From positions 1-25,112 of IMG/VR virus record IMGVR_UViG_3300038825_000719: 25,112 nucleotides of DNA; one strand, written 5' to 3'. The translations under genes were made by a program, and so were the position numbers. Source of the stretch: a virus. How positions within the stretch are numbered: position 1 is the first letter of the stretch; each line of letters begins with the position of its first letter. This document shows positions 14,625 to 20,665 of this stretch, in pieces. The notes below the pieces were generated by a model. That model was not told the DNA's origin and did no database searches. It worked only from the letters and a program-made list of their open reading frames with translations.

Positions 14625-14921
14625 ATGGAAGTTGGAAAAAATACAAAATTTACACTAAGTATAGAAACTGCTGCTAGTATTGGTGTTACAATATTTATGG
14701 TAGTAGGATTATGGTTTAATCTACAAGCTGATATACAAGAAGCAAAAGAGCTTCCTGAACCACCAGTTAGTAGAACAGAATATGATTTAAAAGATCAGAT
14801 GATTCGTAATAGTATTATGAATACAGAAGATAAAGTTGAAAAACTAGAAGAAAAAGTAGATGACATTAAAGAGGATACACGCAGTATTAATGATACTCTA
14901 CTAAAAATGAATAATAATTAA
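14625..14921 (+). CDS. Membrane-anchored coiled-coil protein (lysis-related?)
   Basis: A 98-residue protein with one hydrophobic segment (about residues 14-33, AASIGVTIFMVVGLWFNLQA) near the N-terminus, then a Pro-containing linker, then a coiled coil (about 60-95, IMNTEDKVEKLEEKVDDIKE). One anchor plus an extramembrane coil is the layout of inner-membrane spanins and of some holin-like proteins. AAAGGA precedes the ATG. It lies upstream of a secreted thioredoxin-fold gene and about 1 kb before the holin and endolysin, so a role in lysis is possible but unproven. Confidence 0.66.
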   Translation: MEVGKNTKFTLSIETAASIGVTIFMVVGLWFNLQADIQEAKELPEPPVSRTEYDLKDQMIRNSIMNTEDKVEKLEEKVDDIKEDTRSINDTLLKMNNN

Positions 14922-14922
14922 T

Positions 14923-15012
14923 ATGAGGTACAAAGATGAATTATTACTATGGTATGGTATGGTTGCTTGGATTATTGTTATGGCAATCGCCCTTATACTC
15001 GCAGTCCGTTAG
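14923..15012 (+). CDS. Possible nested 29-residue membrane peptide
   Basis: This frame begins at an ATG one base after the stop of the preceding gene (TAA-T-ATG) and overlaps the signal-peptide part of the next gene in another frame. It encodes a charged start (MRYKDE) and a continuous hydrophobic helix ending in Arg (LLLWYGMVAWIIVMAIALIL). No Shine-Dalgarno of its own is visible, but reinitiation after the stop is possible. Signal-peptide codons are often hydrophobic in other frames, so chance is a serious alternative. Confidence 0.25.
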   Translation: MRYKDELLLWYGMVAWIIVMAIALILAVR

Positions 15013-15322
15013 ACTAGACAGCTTCCAAGATGTGCAGTTACTTAATGTACAGAATTGTTCTGTAGTACAAGTAAATGCAAGTTGGAATCATCAAAACAGA
15101 GTAAAAATTGAAAAACTAGCAAACATTTGCTATGTTGCAGAAATAGACATAGAGGACAAAGTTATTGGTGCTACCATAGCTAAAGAGTGGAACATTACAA
15201 TCGTTCCTACTATTATTGTGCTAGAAAATGGTAAAGAGGTAAAACGATTTGTACCTGGAATTAGTATGAGATTCAACGAAGATACTATTATTGCAGATGT
15301 TAGAAAAGAAGTAAAACAATGA
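14936..15322 (+). CDS. Secreted thioredoxin-fold protein lacking the CxxC active site
   Basis: A 128-residue protein. Residues 1-23 look like a signal peptide (hydrophobic MVWLLGLLLWQSPLYS). The rest has the thioredoxin order: a strand with VVQVNASW, a helix, the strand CYVAEIDIE, then 'IAKEWNITIVPTIIVLENGKEVKRF', in which Pro91 matches the cis-proline. Where WCGPC is expected the sequence is WNHQN, so both catalytic cysteines are gone; Cys41 and Cys65 remain. It cannot do normal disulfide exchange and may act as a binding or structural protein outside the cytoplasm. GAGG precedes the ATG. The stop overlaps the next start (ATGA). Confidence 0.75.
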   Translation: MNYYYGMVWLLGLLLWQSPLYSQSVRLDSFQDVQLLNVQNCSVVQVNASWNHQNRVKIEKLANICYVAEIDIEDKVIGATIAKEWNITIVPTIIVLENGKEVKRFVPGISMRFNEDTIIADVRKEVKQ

Positions 15323-15501
15323 GAAAAAAAAGAAAATCGAGAGTCAATCAAGCAGGTAATTATACTAAACCTACGCTTAGAAAGCGTTTATTCAATAAAC
15401 TCCTAAGAGGAAATAAAGGTGGTAATCCTGGACAATGGAGTGCTAGAAAAGCACAGATGTTAGCACTCGCCTACAAACGAGCAGGTGGTGGTTATAGATA
15501 A
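15319..15501 (+). CDS. Small 'GGNPGQWSARKAQ' basic protein
   Basis: A 60-residue basic protein with the motif GGNPGQWSARKAQMLALAYKRAGGGY near its C-terminus. This 'GGxxGQWSARKAQ...YKxAGGGY' pattern is one I remember from many marine phages and some large DNA viruses; its function is not known to me. It overlaps the thioredoxin-fold gene by 4 bases and the next gene by 1 base (TAATG), so the three are translated from one message. Confidence 0.72.
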   Translation: MRKKRKSRVNQAGNYTKPTLRKRLFNKLLRGNKGGNPGQWSARKAQMLALAYKRAGGGYR

Positions 15502-15740
15502 TGGCTCTCAAGAAATCACAGAAAAGTCTACGCAGGTGGACGAAACAAAAATGGCGTACCAAATCTGGTAAACCTTCTAAGAAAACTGGTGAAAGATATT
15601 TGCCTGAACGACTGTTAAAAGCAATGACTAAATCAGAATACGCATACGAAACTCGAAAGAAACGCAAAGCGACTAAAGCAGGTAAGCAACGAGCTAAGTA
15701 TTCTGCTAAAACAAGAAAAAGAATGCGTAGATATACATAA
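15501..15740 (+). CDS. Small 'TKSGKPSxxTGERYLP' basic protein
   Basis: A 79-residue, very basic protein. The core KSLRRWTKQKWRTKSGKPS, then TGERYLPERLLKAMTKSEYA, then KAGKQRAKYSAKTRKR is recognisable as a small family I recall from cyanophages, other marine phages and algal viruses. It has no known enzymatic role. The extreme positive charge suggests nucleic-acid binding or packaging into the virion. It directly follows the QWSARKAQ protein with a 1-base overlap, and the two may act together. Confidence 0.72.
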   Translation: MALKKSQKSLRRWTKQKWRTKSGKPSKKTGERYLPERLLKAMTKSEYAYETRKKRKATKAGKQRAKYSAKTRKRMRRYT

Positions 15741-15751
15741 TTTGTTATATT

Positions 15752-15775
15752 CAGTATTATTAAACATACTGGAGG
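15752..15775 (+). promoter_or_regulatory. Small hairpin abutting a ribosome binding site
   Basis: CAGTAT (15752-15757) pairs with ATACTG (15766-15771) around an 8-base loop, and the last G of the stem is the first base of the GGAGG that serves the gene at 15780. A stem here could tune ribosome access. It is only six base pairs, so it may be chance. Confidence 0.25.
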
Positions 15776-15779
15776 ACAA

Positions 15780-16007
15780 ATGTCTAAAGAAACAAAACAA
15801 GATGAATTTAAAGTAGTGCTAGAAGATGGCAAAGAAGTAAAATTTGACGATCTGAAAGACGAGCAAAAAGTAATGGTAAATCAAATTAGAGATTTAGATA
15901 TACAGCTCGGCAGAATGAGCTTTCAAGCACAACAACTTCAAGCTGCAAAGAATCACTTTTCTGCAGAACTTAATTCTTCTTTGAAAGAAGAGAAGGAAGA
16001 TGCCTAA
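15780..16007 (+). CDS. Small helical protein, DUF6447-like
   Basis: A 75-residue protein: a short beta start (FKVVLEDGKEVKFDDL) followed by a long helix (KVMVNQIRDLDIQLGRMSFQ...LQAAKNHFSAEL). This 'DGKxYxxxxLxxEQK...RDLDxQL...LQxA' pattern resembles DUF6447-type proteins as I remember them; no function is known. A strong GGAGG site comes 5-6 bases before the ATG. Its last 8 bases overlap the holin gene (ATGCCTAA), placing it in the lysis transcription unit. Confidence 0.7.
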   Translation: MSKETKQDEFKVVLEDGKEVKFDDLKDEQKVMVNQIRDLDIQLGRMSFQAQQLQAAKNHFSAELNSSLKEEKEDA

Positions 16008-16371
16008 GTTAAATGTAGTTGCAGGTATCATAGATAAAGTAGCAGACAAAATCGATGACTTTACTCTTGACAAAGCAGAAAAAGCAGAACTCATACAAGA
16101 GATTAACAAAGCTCAAATTGAGGTTAATAAAGTTGAAGCAAACAGTAATAGTTTATTTGTTGCAGGTTGGCGTCCTTTTGTTGGTTGGACTTGTGGAGTA
16201 GCACTATGTTATCACTTCGTACTACAACCCTTCTTACTTTTTCTGTTACATTCATTTGGTTATCAAGTGGATTTACCAGTATTCGATATGACAACTCTCA
16301 CGACAATACTTCTGGGTATGCTCGGTTTGGGGGGTATGCGCAGCTTCGAGAAAGTGAAGCGATCAGCATAA
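16000..16371 (+). CDS. Holin (GTA-type 3TM holin family)
   Basis: A 123-residue protein with a charged amphipathic N-terminus (about residues 1-48), then WRPFVGWTCGVALCYHFVL, and a C-terminal hydrophobic segment LTTILLGMLGLGGMRSFEKVK. The 'WRPxxGW...LLGxLGLGGxRxxEK' signature is that of the GTA-type phage holin family, which opens the inner membrane to end infection. Two or three membrane helices are visible between residues 52 and 115. The gene is immediately followed, with a 1-base overlap, by a GH108 endolysin, the normal partner. Confidence 0.85.
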   Translation: MPKLNVVAGIIDKVADKIDDFTLDKAEKAELIQEINKAQIEVNKVEANSNSLFVAGWRPFVGWTCGVALCYHFVLQPFLLFLLHSFGYQVDLPVFDMTTLTTILLGMLGLGGMRSFEKVKRSA

Positions 16372-16844
16372 TGGAGTTCAACGAAATCATTGAGAAAGTC
16401 CTTGAACACGAGGGTGGTTATGTCAATGATAAAGATGATTTAGGTGGGGAAACAAAGTATGGTATAACCAAACGATTTTATCCTCACCTTGACATTAAGA
16501 ACTTAACTAGGGAACAAGCAAAAGAAATCTATTATCAAGACTATTGGATTCCTTCCAAAGCGTCTAAACTTCCTGCAGATCTACGATACGCTTACTTTGA
16601 TTGCGTTGTAAATACTGGACAATATCGTGCAGTAAAAATATTACAACAAGCGTGTAATAATAAAAATACATTTGATATTAAAGAGGACGGCAAGATTGGA
16701 GCAGCAACAATATCTGCTTGTAAAAAATTAGAAGCAGATAGATTTATTTCATATAGAATTTTATTCTATTCTTTGCTAATTTCTGATAACCCCACACAAG
16801 AAAAATTTTGGTATGGGTGGTATAAAAGAGCTAAAGGAGAATAG
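16371..16844 (+). CDS. GH108 endolysin (lysozyme-type muramidase)
   Basis: A 157-residue peptidoglycan hydrolase. The N-terminal motif FNEIIEKVLEHEGGYVND contains the catalytic Glu of the GH108 family (E-G-G-Y), followed by GGETKYGITKRFYP. The C-terminal half (DCVVNTGQYRAVKILQQA...DGKIGAATI) is the peptidoglycan-binding domain usually fused to it. The start is set at 16371 because it gives the normal family N-terminus and overlaps the holin stop (TAATG). The frame stays open upstream, and an ATG at 16206 with a good GGAG site would add a signal-peptide-like extension. Confidence 0.88.
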   Translation: MEFNEIIEKVLEHEGGYVNDKDDLGGETKYGITKRFYPHLDIKNLTREQAKEIYYQDYWIPSKASKLPADLRYAYFDCVVNTGQYRAVKILQQACNNKNTFDIKEDGKIGAATISACKKLEADRFISYRILFYSLLISDNPTQEKFWYGWYKRAKGE

Positions 16845-17825
16845 ATGCCTACATACATTACAGCTAGAGATTTAAAAGATACCTTTCCAAACTTAGACGA
16901 GTTTGACACAAAAAAACCTGTGTATGGTTGGGTGGCAGAATCTACAAATAGATATGTGTCACACGATTCTGGATTGGTAACTGTTCTTTTTGCAGACGGA
17001 AAAGATTTAGGTTCTGCACAATCAGCTTTGTCTGATGTAGATGCAAACGATGAATGGTTTTACGATTCAGCAGCAGACGCAGTATATTATTATAATAGTG
17101 CTAGTAGTCCAGAAGATTTATTGATGGAAGCAGGAGAAGATTTTGTTACATTAAAAACAAGAGTGATGCAAGACGCAAGTGATTATGTAGATTCTAAACT
17201 TGATTCTAATTTACCAAGAGAGCAATTTTTATTAAAAGATGGTACATACGACTATCTCATTAGACGACTAACTTCATTAGTCGCAGCATTCTTTTTAGTA
17301 AAAGGGAAAGATCCTACGAGTGAAATAGCAGAAGCGTTATTTGAAGAAGCACAAATGCACATTGCAGACTTAAATGCAGGAAAAGCAAAACTAAGTTATC
17401 AGAACACAGGAGATGCTTCAAAAGGCATTGTAAGAAAAATGTCTGTGTCTGGAAGTCTTAATATTGTTGACACTAGAGGAAATTACTTTGGTAGCTACGA
17501 CAGATTAAAAGTTATTGTAACTACTGGTGGTGCTATTGGTACTGCGAAGTATTCTGTGTTTGCGAAAGATGACGATACTTTAAAAAATAATCAAGTGGTA
17601 ACAGATGAAGTTATTAATGGAGATTATCAAGAATTAGCAGCAGGATTGCAGATAAGATTTCAAGGATCATCAGATAGTTCTACTGCAACACAAAATGATG
17701 AGTGGGAAGTAGAAGTAACAGGTATTTACGAAGAAACAGAAAATGCCTCTATGCGTTCAGTTAAAATGACTCGTAAAGATTTTAAACAATTCTATCGAGG
17801 TAAGAATGGCTCTCGCATCTACTAA
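16845..17825 (+). CDS. Head-tail connector protein (gp36/DUF1320-like N-terminal part)
   Basis: A 326-residue protein. The first ~190 residues (YITARDLKDTFPNL, then MQDASDYVDSKLD..LPR, then LIRRLTSLVAAFFLVKG and ALFEEAQMHIADLNAGKAKL) follow the pattern of the gp36/gp6-like head-tail connector families, which form a ring under the portal. About 60 residues in the N-terminal part (residues 40-95, acidic and Tyr-rich) look like an insertion. The C-terminal ~120 residues are a beta-rich extra domain. It begins one base after the endolysin stop, with AAAGGAG upstream, and starts the tail-joining block. Confidence 0.65.
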   Translation: MPTYITARDLKDTFPNLDEFDTKKPVYGWVAESTNRYVSHDSGLVTVLFADGKDLGSAQSALSDVDANDEWFYDSAADAVYYYNSASSPEDLLMEAGEDFVTLKTRVMQDASDYVDSKLDSNLPREQFLLKDGTYDYLIRRLTSLVAAFFLVKGKDPTSEIAEALFEEAQMHIADLNAGKAKLSYQNTGDASKGIVRKMSVSGSLNIVDTRGNYFGSYDRLKVIVTTGGAIGTAKYSVFAKDDDTLKNNQVVTDEVINGDYQELAAGLQIRFQGSSDSSTATQNDEWEVEVTGIYEETENASMRSVKMTRKDFKQFYRGKNGSRIY

Positions 17826-18225
17826 TGCCTGGAAAGTTAATGTCGAAGAAACGATACAAACTGCAATTAGAAGTGAGTTCTCAAATGCTCTCCCTATTTA
17901 TAGAAGCAAGAAAACAAATATAGCAGGTAATCAATTTGCTATTCTTAGAGGGGAAAATTCAGAACCTCAAAATACTATGTATGCTAAACTAGGAAGTAAT
18001 TATAATCTTTCATTAGAAGTATATATATCGGATAGAAAAAGAAACGATATAACTGTTAAGCATTTTTTTAAACAAATATCAAGAGTAGAAGAACTATTTT
18101 ATTCTTTGGTGGAATTAAATCCATTGTTTAATGTTAGTATAAATAGTATAAATTATAATGACGATGAGGATATTAATGGATATAGAAAAGCAACTTTTGA
18201 TTTGACTGTAAGGAATATTAGATAA
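17806..18225 (+). CDS. Tail completion/terminator-like protein, copy 1
   Basis: A 139-residue protein related to its downstream neighbour. Both have the pattern IR(S/T)EFxxALP(I/V)Y near residues 20-35, then a strand pair, then a helix with (I/V)SR(V/I)E. Size and position between the connector and the tail tube protein fit tail completion or terminator proteins, which cap the tail tube. The start at 17806 is preferred because GAGG lies 7 bases before it; the gene overlaps the end of the connector gene by 20 bases. Confidence 0.6.
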   Translation: MALASTNAWKVNVEETIQTAIRSEFSNALPIYRSKKTNIAGNQFAILRGENSEPQNTMYAKLGSNYNLSLEVYISDRKRNDITVKHFFKQISRVEELFYSLVELNPLFNVSINSINYNDDEDINGYRKATFDLTVRNIR

Positions 18226-18734
18226 TGGCTATTAGTTTTAACAATGTTACATACGACAAAGTAATGACACCATTGCGAGATAAAATACGCACAGAGTTTA
18301 AGGGTGCATTGCCTGTCTATTTTGACAATAACTATAGAGATATAGGAACAAAGTCATTAAGAATATATCCTCAATCACAAACATTAGTAGAGAAGAAAAC
18401 TCGTTCTTATCTCAATGTATATCAAATGGAAATGGATTATGTTATTAAAACATATAATGATAATGAAAAAGCATTAGATGAAATGTATAAAGATGTGAGT
18501 AGAATAGAAACTGTGTTGTTTAACAACTCACACGGTGGATCTACACCATACTTCTTTGAAAGTATGCCTACTATCGAGCATAATATAGACACAGATTTAG
18601 AGAATGTATATGTATCAAGAATAAGCGTACCAGTATTGTATGAAGAAGTTTATCAATCATTTGCGAGGTTTGTAACTTCCGATGATAAATTCTTTGTATT
18701 ATCTAATGGTTCTTTTTATATTGTAAGGAGTTAA
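18225..18734 (+). CDS. Tail completion/terminator-like protein, copy 2
   Basis: A 169-residue paralogue of the 17806-18225 product, sharing IRTEFKGALPVY and VSRIETVLFN. It is longer by about 30 residues, with a C-terminal extension (FARFVTSDDKFFVLSNGSFY). The start overlaps the first copy's stop by one base (TAATG). One copy may be the tail terminator and the other the head-side completion protein, but which does which cannot be told from sequence. Confidence 0.6.
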   Translation: MAISFNNVTYDKVMTPLRDKIRTEFKGALPVYFDNNYRDIGTKSLRIYPQSQTLVEKKTRSYLNVYQMEMDYVIKTYNDNEKALDEMYKDVSRIETVLFNNSHGGSTPYFFESMPTIEHNIDTDLENVYVSRISVPVLYEEVYQSFARFVTSDDKFFVLSNGSFYIVRS

Positions 18735-18736
18735 TT

Positions 18737-18922
18737 ATGGCTAAAAAGTACAAAAAGAAAGAAGGCGTCTTACCAAGAGGTACAAGTTACTTAGGGTTAG
18801 ACTGGGCAGATTGGGCAAGATTAAAAAATGGTAAAGCTGTAGAGCTTGATTCTATGCCTAAAGAAGCCAAAGAATTTTTAGTAGAAATCAAAGATCAAAA
18901 AGTTAAAAAAGAGGTAAAGTGA
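18737..18922 (+). CDS. Hypothetical small protein
   Basis: A 61-residue basic protein (MAKKYKKKEGVLPRG...YLGLDWADWARLKNG, then a helix and a Lys/Val-rich tail). It lies between tail completion and tail tube genes with an AAGGAG 6-7 bases before the ATG, and it ends one base before the next start. No family is recognised; a minor tail role is inferred from context. Confidence 0.68.
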   Translation: MAKKYKKKEGVLPRGTSYLGLDWADWARLKNGKAVELDSMPKEAKEFLVEIKDQKVKKEVK

Positions 18923-18923
18923 A

Positions 18924-19943
18924 ATGGCAGATTTAGCAGAAGGATTTAGTCCTAAACAGTTTCAGTTAGCCATCGCTGCTGAAGCAGATGGCATTGGTGG
19001 TGGAGAAGCCACAGACGCAGATTATAAATTTATTAATATTGATTCTATCGAGTTCCCATCTTTAAACCCACAACAGGTTTTAGATGTAAGACACGGAGCA
19101 GGTAGAACTATGAAAGCTGTAGATATGTTCTTATCCAACAAACTTACAGTAAAAGAAATTAGTTTTTCAGGTATTGCAGACGCTACTATTTTACCAATGC
19201 TTCTTTCAAATATTACAACCGATGCTTCAAGTGCTTATGAAATAGCAGGAAGTTACGCAGGTATTGATTTATCTTATGGAGATTCTGTAAGTGACAATAC
19301 AAAAACATTTGCAGTAGTTGTAGTAACACCAGAAGCAGCTCAACAAATGTATTTTAAGGGTTGTTTCTTAACTTCATTAACTATTAGTGGAGATGTGGGA
19401 GAAGAAGCAGGAAGATTAAAGATTTCAGGTACATTTAAATCTGGTTGTATTCCAGCATTAAATGATACTTCTATTGTTCCAACACACGATAGAGCAAGTT
19501 TTAATACAAACTACTTTATGACAGATTATGGTGATTCTGGCTCAACAAATGCAGTAACAACTATTGCAGGTATTTCTGATCCAGTAATGAAATCATTTAG
19601 TTTAACCATTGAAAACGATGTTGTTATGAGTGGTTATGATGTAAATGGTAATTATCAGCAAATGCACAGAGGTATTCCAGAAGTGGCAGTAACCTTTGAA
19701 GCAGTTGTAAAGTATGATGGTGATACAGATAATCTTATACAAACATTTGGAGAACAATCAACATCTACTGTTGCAAATACATTAACAGCAGCAGATAGTG
19801 TGACAAGAAATGTAGATATATCATTACCAACTTGTATTATTACCGATGTAAGTTTTTCAGAGGAAGATGCAATGTTCCTATCCGTAAGTAGTAAAGCAGT
19901 AGCTGGTACTTCAGGAAACATTGTTTCTATCACAATACAATAA
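18924..19943 (+). CDS. Major tail (tube) protein
   Basis: A 339-residue, mostly beta-strand protein rich in Ser, Thr, Asp and Gly, with strands such as LTVKEISFSGIADA, LKISGTFKSGC and MKSFSLTIENDVVM. The size, composition and place directly before the tail chaperones and tape measure fit the major tail protein that stacks as hexameric rings into the tube. No sheath gene follows, which supports a non-contractile tail. GAGG precedes the start. The C-terminal third (PEVAVTFEAVVKYDG... to the end) may be an extra surface domain. Confidence 0.8.
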   Translation: MADLAEGFSPKQFQLAIAAEADGIGGGEATDADYKFINIDSIEFPSLNPQQVLDVRHGAGRTMKAVDMFLSNKLTVKEISFSGIADATILPMLLSNITTDASSAYEIAGSYAGIDLSYGDSVSDNTKTFAVVVVTPEAAQQMYFKGCFLTSLTISGDVGEEAGRLKISGTFKSGCIPALNDTSIVPTHDRASFNTNYFMTDYGDSGSTNAVTTIAGISDPVMKSFSLTIENDVVMSGYDVNGNYQQMHRGIPEVAVTFEAVVKYDGDTDNLIQTFGEQSTSTVANTLTAADSVTRNVDISLPTCIITDVSFSEEDAMFLSVSSKAVAGTSGNIVSITIQ

Positions 19944-19961
19944 TAAAAACGAGGAAAGTCA

Positions 19962-20225
19962 ATGTCTAAAAAGATAACGCTTAAGAGTGGTGTTAAAGCT
20001 ACGCTTATAGAAATGTCAGTAGATGCTTTTGATAAATGTATGGATTCTGTACGCTTTGAAGAAGTAGATGGACAGTCAGTAATTAAAAATCAATTTGCAT
20101 TAAGTACACTTTGGATTAGAAAAGGTGTAGACGGAGCAGATGATAAGTTTATTAAATCTTTATCAATCAACGATAGAGTAGAATTACAATTAGCTATTCA
20201 GGAATACAATAGCTTGGGGGAATAG
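19962..20225 (+). CDS. Tail assembly chaperone, G-like short form
   Basis: An 87-residue protein beginning MSKKITLKSGVKATLIEMSV, followed by helices; no Cys pattern or membrane segment of note. It lies between the tail tube gene and the tape measure gene, the position of the gpG-like chaperone of siphophages. Just before its stop (TAG at 20223) the message has GGGGG, where ribosomes can slip one base back and continue into the frame at 20219-20665. The ATG is preceded by CGAGGAAAG. Confidence 0.72.
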   Translation: MSKKITLKSGVKATLIEMSVDAFDKCMDSVRFEEVDGQSVIKNQFALSTLWIRKGVDGADDKFIKSLSINDRVELQLAIQEYNSLGE

Positions 20226-20276
20226 AAACCCTCTCACTTGAATTAAACATATTAATAGATGATTGGTGTGAGGGTT
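20214..20276 (+). promoter_or_regulatory. Probable programmed -1 frameshift site with stem-loop
   Basis: The slip site is the G run at 20216-20220, read TTG GGG GAA TAG in the first frame. Six bases after it a stem begins: 20227-20237 pairs with 20266-20276 (AACCCTC with GAGGGTT, a T-T mismatch, then CAC with GTG) around a 28-base loop. Spacing and stem are as expected for a stimulator of -1 frameshifting. After slippage the frame continues through GGA ATA GAA and stays open to 20665. Confidence 0.7.
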
Positions 20277-20665
20277 GCAAATATTCTACCTTTCCATATA
20301 AAGCTAAGTTACCTCTTAAAAAGAATAACAGCATTCACACCTTTACATCTATGGACGATATATGGTATGTAATCAAGCTATTAAAAGAAGAAGTTGAAGA
20401 ACATAACGCTACTTCTGAAAGAAAGTTTGAAATACACGAAGCTATCAAATCACACCTACCTTTTTTTGCCTGTACAAACAACTTTATAAACAAAGAATAT
20501 CAACGAGATATACAACGATATACCTATTGTAAAAAGATGAAAGTACCCCCTTATGAAGGATCATACGGAAATCAACCAAAAAAATGGATTGATAAGTGCA
20601 ATGTTATAGAAAAAATGTTAAATTATATACAATCAAAACATTACAACAATATGAAAAATGGCTAA
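20219..20665 (+). CDS. Tail assembly chaperone, T-like extension of G (made by -1 frameshift)
   Basis: This frame gives about 148 residues, starting GIETLSLELNILIDDWCEGC and ending KHYNNMKNG. It is open from just after 20212 and has no ATG, GTG or TTG before 20351, although the 125 bases before that ATG remain open and encode plausible protein with a WCEGC motif. The simplest reading is that it is translated only as a fusion with the upstream G-like protein (G-T), which guides tape measure folding and tail tube assembly. If instead it starts at 20351, the product is 104 residues. The end overlaps the tape measure start by 8 bases. Confidence 0.72.
   Translation, partial: GIETLSLELNILIDDWCEGCKYSTFPYKAKLPLKKNNSIHTFTSMDDIWYVIKLLKEEVEEHNATSERKFEIHEAIKSHLPFFACTNNFINKEYQRDIQRYTYCKKMKVPPYEGSYGNQPKKWIDKCNVIEKMLNYIQSKHYNNMKNG

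Noticed and set aside
16167-16370. Start of the endolysin at 16167 (225 residues)
   Set aside because: It would add 68 residues overlapping most of the holin with no ribosome binding site at 16167. The normal GH108 N-terminus begins at 16371. Only the internal ATG at 16206 has a good GGAG and is kept as a finding.
20261-20374. Alternative start ATG ATT near 20259 for the T-like chaperone gene
   Set aside because: That ATG is in a different frame and ends after about 37 codons.
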